Of a stretch of 64,000 nucleotides of DNA, positions 1 through 8,831 are shown piece by piece (the stretch's first letter is position 1; each line of letters begins with the position of its first letter). The DNA comes from Hyphomicrobiaceae bacterium (GTDB taxonomy: Bacteria; Pseudomonadota; Alphaproteobacteria; Rhizobiales; Hyphomicrobiaceae): assembly GCA_020442165.1 (NCBI GenBank), contig JAGRKV010000078.1, forward strand, positions 1-64,000, written 5' to 3'. A program made the position numbers and the translations under genes. The notes below the pieces were generated by a model. It ran no database searches and was not told the DNA's origin. It worked only from the letters and a program-made list of their open reading frames with translations.

Positions 1-90
1 CCCCAATTGGAAGAGGGCGTCATCAAAGGCCATGTGACCCTCCCCAACCAGCAGATAGATGTGACCGCGCTCCTTACCTTTGGGGTCTAG
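1..90 (+). CDS. C-terminal tail of an unidentified protein (5' truncated)
   Basis: The first 90 bases read as an open frame in phase with base 1 that ends in a TAG stop at 88-90. The 29 residues (alternating charged and hydrophobic, ending LLTFGV) look like a genuine C-terminal beta strand rather than random translation. The start lies outside the window and I do not recognise the family. It could be a chance open frame, because only 29 codons are visible. Confidence 0.35.
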   Translation, partial: PQLEEGVIKGHVTLPNQQIDVTALLTFGV

Positions 91-292
91 GAAAACCTTA
101 CCTTCAGGGCAGGTGGACGAACGGAAGACCCCATATGAGGCCTGAGCCCCCCCCATGCAAGAAAAAATCGCAGGGGCGCGACAAAAAAATTCCCCCCTGA
201 TTTCACCGACGGTTAACAGCGGTGTGCTGTAGCGAAGTGTGAGCCCGCTGGCGTAGGTGGCGTCAATTTGCCCGGCTTCAGGCGAGGCCAGG

Positions 293-2725
293 TCAGCGGA
301 ACAATTTATCCAGAAATTTCTTGGCCTTCTTGCTCTCCTTGGTGTCCTTGCCGAATAGCTCGTCGACGACCTCGTCAGCGTTCTTGCCCTTGAGCCGTTT
401 GCCGAATTCCTGGACAGCCTCGACGGCCTGCTTTGCATCCACCTTGGATAGATCGGGCTCTATCTGCGGTTTCGACCACGGACCCGTCAGCCGAATCGGC
501 ACTTCCAGGCCGCTCAATCCGGTCGCACCGCCTTGGCCGGAGAGTTCGGCGACGAGCTTGGGGTGCAAGGTGTAGTCGACTTGGCGCTCTGGCAGCATGA
601 CGCGGCCGTTGCCGGTTACGCGCAGCAACGGGCTCATGAGTGTCAGGTCCTGGTTGGTCGCGATGCCATCAACAATCTCGAAGCTCGCCGAAAGCTTGCT
701 GAAATCGGTCTGTTCAGCTGGTGTGGCGGACATACCGGTGAAATTACCCTGCTGCAGGCCACGCAGCGCTTTGCCAACATTGAAGCCTCTGACGGCGCCA
801 TCCGTGAAGGCGAACGTCGCCTTGCCGTTCAATGCGGAGACGAGCTGGCGCTGGGTCGATCCCTGGCTGGTGGTGGCCAGCGTCAGCTTGCCCTTACCCG
901 AGAGCCAGTCGACGCCGGCAGCATCCTTGAGCAATGGCGCGCCGGATACGCCGTCGACGACTATGCTGGAGCTGATGGCCGGCTGGGCTGCACTGGCATC
1001 GATGGTGATGATGCCGCGCCCGCTGCCATCATAGAGCGCCACGCGCTCGAACGTAGCTTTCGCCACCTGGTTCTTGAGTGCAAGCACGAGATCAGAAGCG
1101 CCAATTTTGACCTCGCGGTAGAGCAGCTTGCCAAGCGACAGCTTTGCGTCGACGTCGGCAAGGCCGAGAAGAGCGGTATCGATTGGCTCGTCGCTCCAGC
1201 CCGCACGCGCCGTATAGCCTTTGACCCGAGGACCCTGGTTGCGATCGAGCAGATCGTCGATCGATTGCGGCGGGGGGGAACCGGATTTATGCGCCGCGGA
1301 GGGTGTTGCGGGCGCGGGAGCGGGAGCGGCTGAGGGCAAGGCTGCTGGCGATGCGGCGCCGCCATGTGACGCGCCATCAAGGTAGGTATTGAGATTCAGT
1401 TCGGTGATGTTCAGTTCGGCCTTGATCTGCGGCCGCTCTGCCCTGGTCAGACCGGCGATCCAGCCCTTGGCCTGCGTTTCATCCAGTGAGATGTCGGCAT
1501 TGTCGAGCCGGAAGGCTCCTGGTTGCGACTTGAGACGGCCTTTGAGGGAGAGCGCGCGGAAACCATCGTTGGGCGGCAGGTTCTTGCCAACCCAGAGCGC
1601 CAGCGCGCGCAGCGAGGGCGATGTGGCGGTGACATCACCCGCCAGGTTTGCGCCCCTGGCGAAATCAATCGTGCCGTCGTAGTCGGCCTGCAGTGCGCTG
1701 GCGTCGATCTTGACGGCGAGCTTGGCCGGCTTGTCCGTCAGGATCTCGGCAAGCGTGGTCAGCGTGCCATCGAAACGCACCGTCTGGCCTCTCCAGTCGA
1801 GATCGCCCTTGGCAAAGAGCGGCTTCGACAGGGTGCGCGCCTTGACTGTCAAATCGATTGAATTCACGGCCTGGCTGGTGCCGTTCTGCTCGTCGACGTA
1901 GGACAGCGCGCCATCGACGATGCGGACGTCGTCGAGCACGAGATTGTCCAGGGTGGCAACGCGCTTGTCGGGCTTCGGATGGGGACTCGTGGCATCGGCA
2001 TTGTCACGCGGTTCGCCGCGCTGGGCGAGAGCCCTGGCGGTGCCCGGCAGGGCATCCAGCAACGTGCCCGACTTCGCCTCGGCATAGCGCACGGGTGCCG
2101 ATGGTTCGGGCGCCAGCGCAAGGTCCCAGCTCTTTTGCCCTGCCTTGTCGACGCGGAGATCGAATCTGGGGCGCGTCAGAACGAGGCGGTTGACCTCGAC
2201 GTTCCGTGTCAGCAGCGGGAGCAGTTTTACCGAAACGTCCAGGCTTTCCATCGAAACGGTTGGTGGGCCCGGCATTGCCGGCGGCGCGGACAACGAGACA
2301 TCGTGCAAGGTCACGCCGATGGAGGGATAAAACGTCAGCTTTGCTGGTCCCGTGATGGTCAGGTCCCGACCCGTATAGGCTCTGACGGCGGCCACGGCCT
2401 GTTCGCGGATGAGATCGGTTGGCGGGTTGAGCAATATGAAGGCCGCGCCGGCCGCCGCGATTAGGCCTGCGCCTACCGCTCCGACAAACAGGACCGTGGC
2501 CATCCCGGAGCGGCGCCTCGCAGCTGGATAATGCGGAGGCTGCTGCTGGTGCTGAGCCTGCACATGCGGGGGCCGTCCGGCGGCGGGGGCACCAGGGTGG
2601 GGCGGCATGTGGCTGGGCCTAGCCACGCGCTGACCGGGAGGCGGCGCAAACCGCTCCTCGATCGGGCGGACTTGCGCCAGATCAGGCGGTGGTGGTGGTT
2701 TGCGCGGTGGCGTGCCAGTGGTCAT
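293..2725 (-). CDS. AsmA family protein
   Basis: This 810-residue protein belongs to the AsmA/TamB-like repeating beta-groove superfamily, whose members are anchored in the inner membrane, span the periplasm and are linked to phospholipid transport and outer-membrane biogenesis. It has a proline-rich cytoplasmic N-terminus (residues 1-70, many PPP and PPH runs), one transmembrane helix (about 75-99), the AsmA N-terminal domain with the conserved pattern GRDLTITGPAKLTFYPS-like (about 115-135), and the AsmA C-terminal region (about 600-760, including VDYTLHPKL). A Pro/Ala linker (around 455-480) divides the periplasmic part. The gene stands alone; the next gene upstream is more than 300 bases away on the same strand. 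The long proline-rich cytosolic head is longer than in typical AsmA proteins. The substrate is unknown. Confidence 0.85.
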   Translation of the reverse strand: MTTGTPPRKPPPPPDLAQVRPIEERFAPPPGQRVARPSHMPPHPGAPAAGRPPHVQAQHQQQPPHYPAARRRSGMATVLFVGAVGAGLIAAAGAAFILLNPPTDLIREQAVAAVRAYTGRDLTITGPAKLTFYPSIGVTLHDVSLSAPPAMPGPPTVSMESLDVSVKLLPLLTRNVEVNRLVLTRPRFDLRVDKAGQKSWDLALAPEPSAPVRYAEAKSGTLLDALPGTARALAQRGEPRDNADATSPHPKPDKRVATLDNLVLDDVRIVDGALSYVDEQNGTSQAVNSIDLTVKARTLSKPLFAKGDLDWRGQTVRFDGTLTTLAEILTDKPAKLAVKIDASALQADYDGTIDFARGANLAGDVTATSPSLRALALWVGKNLPPNDGFRALSLKGRLKSQPGAFRLDNADISLDETQAKGWIAGLTRAERPQIKAELNITELNLNTYLDGASHGGAASPAALPSAAPAPAPATPSAAHKSGSPPPQSIDDLLDRNQGPRVKGYTARAGWSDEPIDTALLGLADVDAKLSLGKLLYREVKIGASDLVLALKNQVAKATFERVALYDGSGRGIITIDASAAQPAISSSIVVDGVSGAPLLKDAAGVDWLSGKGKLTLATTSQGSTQRQLVSALNGKATFAFTDGAVRGFNVGKALRGLQQGNFTGMSATPAEQTDFSKLSASFEIVDGIATNQDLTLMSPLLRVTGNGRVMLPERQVDYTLHPKLVAELSGQGGATGLSGLEVPIRLTGPWSKPQIEPDLSKVDAKQAVEAVQEFGKRLKGKNADEVVDELFGKDTKESKKAKKFLDKLFR

Positions 2726-3061
2726 GTCGCGTCTCTGGAGTGATTTGAATGAGTTGAGCCGATCCTAGCCTTGGAGGGCTCGTCTGTCGTCAGGCTGCGG
2801 CAGATGCCAGGCTATTTGCTGGTCCAAGCGAGTGCTGCAAGCGATCGCTGTGCGCTGTCGCCATTCGTGTGAGCGGCGAGGGCGATTCGCCCTGCGGCCA
2901 GCATGATCTATCGATCAAATGTGTCGGAGATGGGCACATGCTGGCTTCCGAGCACCGCTGGTGCGGAACAGCAGTTCCTGCGAAAATGTGGCCTAGATCA
3001 GTGCCAAATACGCGCCGATATCATCGCGCTATCAAGTTGTGGCGCACTGCGATCTACGATC
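2726..3061. other. Gene-free stretch between AsmA gene and small secreted protein
   Basis: About 336 bases with no convincing open frame on either strand. It should contain the promoter of the AsmA-family gene and the end of transcription of the small secreted-protein gene. I see no strong terminator hairpin or repeat in it. Confidence 0.5.
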
Positions 3062-3532
3062 TCAGCGGCGCTGCCGTAATTCCACCAGACAGCTGTTGCC
3101 ATCGGAGCCGTGCTCGATGATGACCTCTTCGCTCGCGTTCCAGTAGCGTTCCAGTGTGCGTCCGCCGCCAAGTTCGAGACGCATGACGGATTCGCCGCCC
3201 AGCTTGTGGATATCGTCGACCAGCGCGGCTGTATTGTTGCACCAGTAGGGGCGGGTAGGCCCTTCGCCATCGATGGGGCCATCGCCGGTGGCACCTCGAC
3301 TGCCAGGCGTAGTGGCGCCGGCGGGGCTGTTGGCGCGGCCCAGCGGGGGCGAGATTTCGGTTATGACGGCTGAAGAGACGCTGCCAGTCGCAATATTTGC
3401 CGGCGGCATGTTTTCGGGCGGTGCGCCGGGCAATTCCTGCGCGGCGGCTGGCACTGCACAAACAGCTGTAGCGATCAGCATGAGAAGCGCCGCCAAACCG
3501 CTGCGGCGCGGTAATTCAGATGCGTCAATCAC
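3062..3532 (-). CDS. Hypothetical secreted protein
   Basis: Unrecognised family. From the GTG at 3530-3532 the product is 156 residues: a signal peptide with a hydrophobic core (SGLAALLMLIATAVCAVP) and an AAA-Q cleavage site, a Pro/Gly-rich spacer, and a compact C-terminal domain holding two cysteines (one in YWCNN, one near NSCLVEL) that could form a disulfide. I chose this start because a GGGGGA ribosome-binding site precedes it and it places the signal peptide at the N-terminus. The frame stays open upstream to 3712, which would add 60 low-complexity residues in front of the signal peptide, an arrangement that makes little sense. A periplasmic location is inferred. Confidence 0.6.
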   Translation of the reverse strand: MIDASELPRRSGLAALLMLIATAVCAVPAAAQELPGAPPENMPPANIATGSVSSAVITEISPPLGRANSPAGATTPGSRGATGDGPIDGEGPTRPYWCNNTAALVDDIHKLGGESVMRLELGGGRTLERYWNASEEVIIEHGSDGNSCLVELRQRR

Positions 3533-3790
3533 GAAGTCCCCCACATGCCCCCAAGTGTCCGATCGGCTTGCCGCGCCCCCGCGGGTTCCGATCTTTATCG
3601 CGGCGCTTGAGATGCGCGCGCTGGTTCCTACCTCATCGCGGCACATTGTGGCCAAGGGTCGGCAGCGTGGAGGCGATCCTTCGATTGGGGGTGTGGTGTG
3701 GTTGATCTGCAACCCGCAGCTTTACAGCGCTGCTGAAATGCAGGCCAAGAAGCCAGTGTTGCGCTAGGCAAGAGATGATGTGCGCTGGCC

Positions 3791-4783
3791 TCAGACCGAA
3801 GGTTCCACGCCTACGGCCTGAGTCGGGCTGAAGCGCTCGCCCCATGGGAAGCCTTGCGGGAATGCCGCAGAGATTTCGTCACGTTCGGATCTCGTCAGCA
3901 CAAGATCGGCAGCGCGCACGTTGCATTCCAGGTGTTCGGCGCGGCGCGTTCCTGGAATGGCAATGACGTTGCTTCCCGCGCCAAGCACCCAGGCCAGCGC
4001 GACTTCCACCGGAGCACGTCCAATGCGCCGACACAGCTCCAGAAAATCGGCCATCGCCGCCTGGTTGCGGGAGTAGGCCGGTTCCAGGAAGCGCGGATTT
4101 GAGCGCCGGAAGTCACCGCTTGCGAAAGACGACGGGTCGATTGCCGTGCCGGTGAGCATGCCGCGCCCGAGGGGGGAGAAGGCGACGAAGGCCACGCGGA
4201 GTTCGTTGCAGGTTGCTATGAGGCTTTTTTCCGCATCGCGCGACCAAAGTGAGAATTCGCTCTGCACAGCCGCGATGCGATGCACGCTGTCGGCGCGGCG
4301 CAATGTCTCCGGCGAGACCTCGCTCAGCCCAATGGCGCCGATCTTGCCCTCGCGCTTGAGGGCCGCCAGCGTTTCCATGGTGTCCTCGATGGGCCGTGAG
4401 GGATCGCGGCGCTGGATATAGAACAGCTCGACGTGGTCGCGGCCGAGGCGCTTCAAGGACTGCTCGATGGCGCTTCTGAGATATGCGGGGCTGTTGTCGA
4501 CGCGCCGTTCTCCGGTCGCTGGGACGTAGCGTATGCCGGCCTTGGTCGCGAGCACGACGCGCGCCCGGGACTCGCGCAAAAAACGTCCGATCAGCTCTTC
4601 GCTGCGGCCCATGCCATAGATGTCGCCAGTATCGATATGGTTGACGCCCAGCTCCACCGCACGGGCGAAAAGGCGCATGGTTTCGTCTTCGGTCGAGGGG
4701 CCATATGTGCCGGATATGCCCATCGCACCGAGGCTGACGCTCGATACCAGTGGGCCGAAGCTGCCAAGCCGGCGCATCTCCAT
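3791..4783 (-). CDS. Aldo/keto reductase
   Basis: NAD(P)H-dependent oxidoreductase of the aldo/keto reductase superfamily (TIM barrel), YajO/AKR11-13-like. The catalytic tetrad is visible: Asp and Tyr in HIDTGDIYGMGRSEE, Lys in VLATKAGI, and a His-containing strand replaced by the YIQRRDP motif typical of this subfamily, which carries Q/R in place of the classical HxH. The C-terminal cofactor segment IPGTRRAEHLECN matches the NADPH phosphate-binding loop. I place the start at the ATG at 4781-4783, which lies behind a GGGGAGA ribosome-binding site; the frame also continues upstream to 4849. It is divergent from the SAF-domain oxidoreductase. The substrate cannot be read from sequence. Confidence 0.85.
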   Translation of the reverse strand: MEMRRLGSFGPLVSSVSLGAMGISGTYGPSTEDETMRLFARAVELGVNHIDTGDIYGMGRSEELIGRFLRESRARVVLATKAGIRYVPATGERRVDNSPAYLRSAIEQSLKRLGRDHVELFYIQRRDPSRPIEDTMETLAALKREGKIGAIGLSEVSPETLRRADSVHRIAAVQSEFSLWSRDAEKSLIATCNELRVAFVAFSPLGRGMLTGTAIDPSSFASGDFRRSNPRFLEPAYSRNQAAMADFLELCRRIGRAPVEVALAWVLGAGSNVIAIPGTRRAEHLECNVRAADLVLTRSERDEISAAFPQGFPWGERFSPTQAVGVEPSV

Positions 4784-4916
4784 GAAGCCTGTTTCTCCCC
4801 AGGTGCCGGACATCTTATCGGTGTTCGTGCCCGCTTTTGCATCTTGCACTGGTCTGCGAGGCGGGTTCTAGCTTTTTCCGGTTCCAGCTTAGGGTTGAAG
4901 TGCAGGACGGGACATC

Positions 4917-6254
4917 ATGAACTTTCTTCCGATGTTGCAGGCGCGAGCGGAAGCTGGCCAGCCGGTGCGGATCGCCCAGGTTGGTGCGGGCAAGTTCGGA
5001 ACAATGTTTCTGGCTCAGGCGAGTCTGACGACCGGACTGCACGTGGTCGGCCTCGCCGACCTCGCCCCTGCGCGGGCCCGCCAGCGGCTGGCGGATGCGG
5101 GATGGGAGGTGGACCGTTATGGCGCGGCCAGCCTCGATGCCGCCATGCAGGACGGCAGCACCTTCGTGACAGACGATACCTTGGCGCTGATTGCCGATCC
5201 CCGGATCGAGGTCGTCATCGAATCGACGGGTGATCCGGCTAACGGCGTGCGCGTGGCGCGAGCTGCCTTCCGTCACGGCAAATCGGTGGTCATGGTCAAT
5301 GTCGAGGCCGATGCGCTTGTCGGTCCGCTGCTGGCACGGGAGGCGCGGCGGGCCGGAGTGGTCTATTCACTGGCCTGGGGCGATCAACCGGCACTGATTG
5401 CCGAGCATGTCGACTGGGCGCGGACCTGCGGGTTCGAGGTTGTGGCGGCAGGCAAAGGCACGCGGTATCTGCCGAGCTATCACGCCTCCACGCCGGAGAC
5501 GGTGTGGGACATCATATCGGGTTATCTCAAGGTCGATCGCGACAAGGTCAACTTGCAGATGTTCAACTCTTTCATCGATGGCACCAAGTCCGCCATCGAG
5601 ATGACGGCGGTGTGCAACGCCTGCGATCTCATGCCCCAATCAGGTGGGCTGACTTTTCCACCGGCAACGCGATTCGAGCTGGCTGAACTCCTGAAGCCGA
5701 AGAGTGATGGCGGGCTCATTGAGACGAAAGGCGTGACGGAGGTGACGTCGTCACTTTATCGCGACGGCCGTGACGTGCCGCATCACCTGGCGATGGGGAC
5801 CTATGTGGTGATTACGTCGGAGAGCGCTTATGCGCGCCGGTGCTTTGCCGAATACAATACGCTGCCCGATTCAAGCGGAACCTATGCGGCGCTTTACCGA
5901 CCGACGCATATGATTGGTCTCGAACTGGGCATTTCGGTTGCTTCCGTCGCCTTGCGGCGCGAGCCGACGGGTTCGGCGCGGGTCTGGAACTCAGATGTTG
6001 CGGCGGTGGCGAAACGCGCCCTCAAGGCTGGCGAAATCCTGGATGGGGAGGGAGGATTCACGGTCTGGGGACGGCAGATGCCGGTGACCGATTCACTCAA
6101 GGCTCGTGCGCTGCCGATCGGCCTTGCGCATCGCGTGCAGCTTATGCGCGATGTCGGGGAAGGGGCAGTGTTGAGGATGGATGATGTGGTGCTTGACCCC
6201 GACAATCCGGCGGTTGCAGCGCGCCGTGAACTGGTGGCTCAAACAACGGCATGA
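4917..6254 (+). CDS. SAF-domain homoserine-dehydrogenase-like oxidoreductase
   Basis: A 445-residue NAD(P)-dependent dehydrogenase-like protein. The N-terminus has a Rossmann fold (VRIAQVGAGKFGTMFLAQ, GxGxxG near residue 23). A middle catalytic region resembles homoserine dehydrogenase and is followed by a C-terminal SAF domain (about 350-430, motif ALKAGEILDGEGGFTVWG), the fold also seen in sialic-acid synthases and AFP-like proteins. This architecture occurs in sugar-acid and branched-sugar catabolic loci, but neither neighbour is a sugar gene. Divergent transcription with the aldo/keto reductase leaves a gap of about 130 bases, consistent with a shared promoter region and possibly a common small-carbonyl substrate. 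The reaction is not determinable from sequence. Confidence 0.75.
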   Translation: MNFLPMLQARAEAGQPVRIAQVGAGKFGTMFLAQASLTTGLHVVGLADLAPARARQRLADAGWEVDRYGAASLDAAMQDGSTFVTDDTLALIADPRIEVVIESTGDPANGVRVARAAFRHGKSVVMVNVEADALVGPLLAREARRAGVVYSLAWGDQPALIAEHVDWARTCGFEVVAAGKGTRYLPSYHASTPETVWDIISGYLKVDRDKVNLQMFNSFIDGTKSAIEMTAVCNACDLMPQSGGLTFPPATRFELAELLKPKSDGGLIETKGVTEVTSSLYRDGRDVPHHLAMGTYVVITSESAYARRCFAEYNTLPDSSGTYAALYRPTHMIGLELGISVASVALRREPTGSARVWNSDVAAVAKRALKAGEILDGEGGFTVWGRQMPVTDSLKARALPIGLAHRVQLMRDVGEGAVLRMDDVVLDPDNPAVAARRELVAQTTA

Positions 6255-6378
6255 ACCATTGGCAAATTGTGTTGCCGGTTTGGGGTGTCTTTCTAGCTTC
6301 GTTTTGTGTTCAAATGTTCCAGCGGCGTGATTGTGTTCAATCGTGTTGGTGATCGTTTGACCGTAACGGAGACTTTAG

Positions 6379-6696
6379 ATGAAGTTCGTTTCGACGGCAG
6401 CCATTGGGCTCGCAGTTCTGGCCGGCGTTGCAGGGGGGCTTGGCGATGCCGCACCGGCGATGGCGCAGCGGGGCTATGATTGTGCGCATGGCCCCGATAC
6501 ATGGCGCGTGCGCGGCGTGCCGTCCTGGGATCGCCTCAATATCCGTTCCGGGCCGAGTGCAAGCTGGGAGATCGTCGGCACCATTCCAGCCACAGGTTCG
6601 GGCGTGCATTGTCTTGGGCCATGCAAGGGCAAGTGGTGCCGCGTGAGCTGGCGCGGGATCGTCGGCTGGACCAACATGCGCTTCCTTGGCGAGTGA
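6379..6696 (+). CDS. Secreted SH3b-domain protein
   Basis: Small exported protein of 105 residues. It has a signal peptide (residues 1-29, cleaved after AMA) and a bacterial SH3 domain (about 45-103) with the hallmark LNIRSGPS strand, a WxxVGTIP loop and a terminal GWTNMRFL strand. Two cysteines (HCLGPCKGKWC region holds three) may form disulfides. SH3b domains of this kind usually bind peptidoglycan or periplasmic partners. An ATG behind GGAG at about 6369 is the clear start. It is convergent with the sensor kinase gene, ending about 20 bases from it. Confidence 0.8.
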   Translation: MKFVSTAAIGLAVLAGVAGGLGDAAPAMAQRGYDCAHGPDTWRVRGVPSWDRLNIRSGPSASWEIVGTIPATGSGVHCLGPCKGKWCRVSWRGIVGWTNMRFLGE

Positions 6697-6714
6697 TGCT
6701 GGCCGCCCGGCGGC

Positions 6715-8001
6715 TCACACTGCGGCGGTAAGGGCAAGTTCCACGCAATTGAGCGTGTGGCCGTCGGAGCCTGGAATGATCCTTACTGTGCCGCCGTGAC
6801 GCTCAGCGATCTGGCGGACAAGTGCGAGGCCCAGGCCGCTGCCCGGTGTCCGGCCACGGTCGGCGCCGCGATGGAATGGCTCGAAGGCGCGGTCGGTGTC
6901 AGCCGGGGGAAAGCCGCTACCCTGATCGCTCACGCGCAGAATCGCCGTGTGGTCGTGACGCAGCACAGTCAAGTCGACCGGCGGGCGGCCATGCCGGTGC
7001 GCATTCTGCAGGAGATTGCGGATCAGGCGGCGCAGGAGTTGGGGATCGCCGACGATGTCGGCGGATACACCTGAAACCTCGGTTTGATCGAAGTGGGCGG
7101 CTTCTTCCGCTGCCAGTGCCAGCAGATCGACCCGTTCGCTGCGGTCGAGTGGCGTACCGGCATCCAGGCGGCTCGACAGCAGGATCTCTTCAATCAGCCG
7201 GTCCAGTTCCGAAATATCGCGTTCAAGCGCAGCTTTCCTATCTGGATCGGCTTTGTCCTTCAGCAATTCCACGCCCATGCGCACGCGGGCAAGGGGCGTG
7301 CGCAATTCGTGGCTGGCATTGGCCAGCAGCAGGCGATGCGACTGCACCAGACTTTCAATGCGAGCCGCACTTTCATTGAAGCGTTTGGCCAGCTCGGCAA
7401 TTTCGTCGCGCCCCTTGACCTCGACCCGTGCAGACAGGTCGCCCGTTCCCAGGCGTTCGACGCCTTCCTGAAGTCTTTCGAGCCTTCGCGTCAGTCCGCG
7501 CACCACCGGCCATGCAATAACGCCGACGGTTGTGGCGATGGCGGCCAGAAAGCCCAGGAACCAGAGGCCAGGATGGCGATTGCTGCGGAGCGGATTGCGC
7601 GCGACGAGCCAACGTCCATCGGGCAAGGGGATTGCCCAGGCCGGGCCGCCGCGTCCGAAGACGAAGCCGCTTTCGTTGCGGCGAGAGGGCGGGGTGGGCA
7701 ATACGCGACTGGTGCTGGCAATCGGCTTATGGCTGGCATCGAACAGCGCAAGATCGAGTTTCAGACGTGTTGAGATGCGTTTCAGTGCTTCCTCGGTGGC
7801 GGCACTGCCGGCTTCGGGTGGTGGCAGTGCGCCTTCGACCAGTTCGCCGGCGACTTCGAGGGCCTGCCGTATGGGCACGCTGTCGATCGCGCGCCGCCAC
7901 ATGGCGCCGCCGGCAATCACGAACGCAAACAGCGCGGCGATTATGGTCAGGTAAATCTGCGTCGATAGGCGCTTGCGTGTGAGGTTGGGCATATCGCTCA
8001 A
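6715..8001 (-). CDS. HAMP-domain sensor histidine kinase (Cpx/RstB-like)
   Basis: Inner-membrane sensor kinase of 428 residues. Domains in order: first transmembrane helix (about 16-36), a periplasmic sensor of roughly 110 residues, second helix (about 146-166), HAMP linker (168-220), HisKA with phospho-acceptor His231 in NASHELRTPL, and HATPase_c with N box NLLQNAHRHG and G2 box GSGLGLALV. The start codon overlaps the stop of the upstream response-regulator gene by four bases, so the two are translationally coupled. A periplasmic LTXXQ protein is encoded upstream on the same strand, which suggests an envelope-stress role like CpxA. The stimulus is inferred, not shown. Confidence 0.88.
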   Translation of the reverse strand: MSDMPNLTRKRLSTQIYLTIIAALFAFVIAGGAMWRRAIDSVPIRQALEVAGELVEGALPPPEAGSAATEEALKRISTRLKLDLALFDASHKPIASTSRVLPTPPSRRNESGFVFGRGGPAWAIPLPDGRWLVARNPLRSNRHPGLWFLGFLAAIATTVGVIAWPVVRGLTRRLERLQEGVERLGTGDLSARVEVKGRDEIAELAKRFNESAARIESLVQSHRLLLANASHELRTPLARVRMGVELLKDKADPDRKAALERDISELDRLIEEILLSSRLDAGTPLDRSERVDLLALAAEEAAHFDQTEVSGVSADIVGDPQLLRRLIRNLLQNAHRHGRPPVDLTVLRHDHTAILRVSDQGSGFPPADTDRAFEPFHRGADRGRTPGSGLGLALVRQIAERHGGTVRIIPGSDGHTLNCVELALTAAV

Positions 8002-8687
8002 TCCTGCGCCTTGGCGAAGACGTAGCCGGCGCCACGCACGGTGATGACACGCTTCGGTTTCTTGGGGTCGTCCTCGATGGCGGCGCGGATGCGCGAGATG
8101 TGAACGTCAATGGAGCGGTCGAAGGCTTCGAGCTGCTCGCCTTTCGAAAAGTCCATGATCTGCTCGCGCGTGAGGACGCGGCCGGCGTGTTCGGCAAGGG
8201 CGAGAAGCAGTGTCAGCTGGTAGCTGGTCAGGCTGCGGGGTTCGCCGTCCAACCGGACTTCGCGGGCGCCGCGATCGATCTCAAGGCGGCCGAAGCGGAG
8301 GACGTCGCGGGCGGTTTGGGAGCCGCGACCGCGCCGCAGGATGGCTTTCAAGCGGGCGAGCAGCTCACGCGGCTCAAACGGCTTGGGCAGGTAATCGTCG
8401 GCGCCCAGTTCCAGGCCGACGATGCGGTCCATGGCATCGCCGCGTGCGGTGAGCATCAGGATCGGGATGTCGGAACGGGCACGGATCTGGCGGCAGATTT
8501 CCAGCCCGTCCATGTCAGGCAGCATCAAGTCGAGGATCATCGCGTCATACGTGCCCGCGGTTTCGCGCTTCAGGCCTTCCGCTCCCGATGCGGCGTGCGT
8601 CATGCGCAGGCCCGCCTGCTCCAGATAATCGCAGACCATTTCGGCGAGGCGAATGTCATCCTCAATCAGCAAGACCTGTTCGGCCAC
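7998..8687 (-). CDS. OmpR/PhoB-family response regulator (CpxR/RstA-like)
   Basis: A 229-residue DNA-binding response regulator. The receiver domain has the acidic pocket ED at residues 9-11, phospho-acceptor Asp53 in MILDLMLPDMDG, and the conserved Lys102 in PKPF. A winged-helix effector domain follows (about 130-225), with HISRIRAAIEDDPKKP recognition-helix features typical of OmpR. It partners the histidine kinase encoded immediately downstream with a four-base overlap. A strong hairpin separates it from the LTXXQ gene upstream, so the pair probably has its own promoter in 8690-8760, perhaps with read-through from upstream. Confidence 0.9.
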   Translation of the reverse strand: MAEQVLLIEDDIRLAEMVCDYLEQAGLRMTHAASGAEGLKRETAGTYDAMILDLMLPDMDGLEICRQIRARSDIPILMLTARGDAMDRIVGLELGADDYLPKPFEPRELLARLKAILRRGRGSQTARDVLRFGRLEIDRGAREVRLDGEPRSLTSYQLTLLLALAEHAGRVLTREQIMDFSKGEQLEAFDRSIDVHISRIRAAIEDDPKKPKRVITVRGAGYVFAKAQD

Positions 8688-8763
8688 TTGGCGGGCTCCT
8701 GGGCGTCAGATGCTGGCGTGTTTTTGGTTGGTTGCGGGCCGCTTGGCAAGTCGCTGCGAAATG

Positions 8764-8788
8764 CAAGGCGGCCCAGCGGGCCGCCTTG
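8764..8788 (-). terminator. Hairpin terminator after the LTXXQ-protein gene
   Basis: A perfect inverted repeat of 11 bases per arm with a three-base loop (CAAGGCGGCCC, AGC, GGGCCGCCTTG) lies between the stop of the LTXXQ protein gene and the start of the response regulator. On the minus strand it is followed by CATTTCG, a modest T-rich tail, so it may be a terminator or an attenuator limiting read-through into the two-component genes. Confidence 0.6.
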
Positions 8789-8831
8789 TGTGGTCTGTCG
8801 CGTGAGTTTGGCGTCTGCCTGCCGATTGGCA

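Noticed and set aside
3533..3712. N-terminal extension of the small secreted protein to 216 residues
   Set aside because: It would put the signal peptide in the middle of the protein and has no ribosome-binding site of its own.
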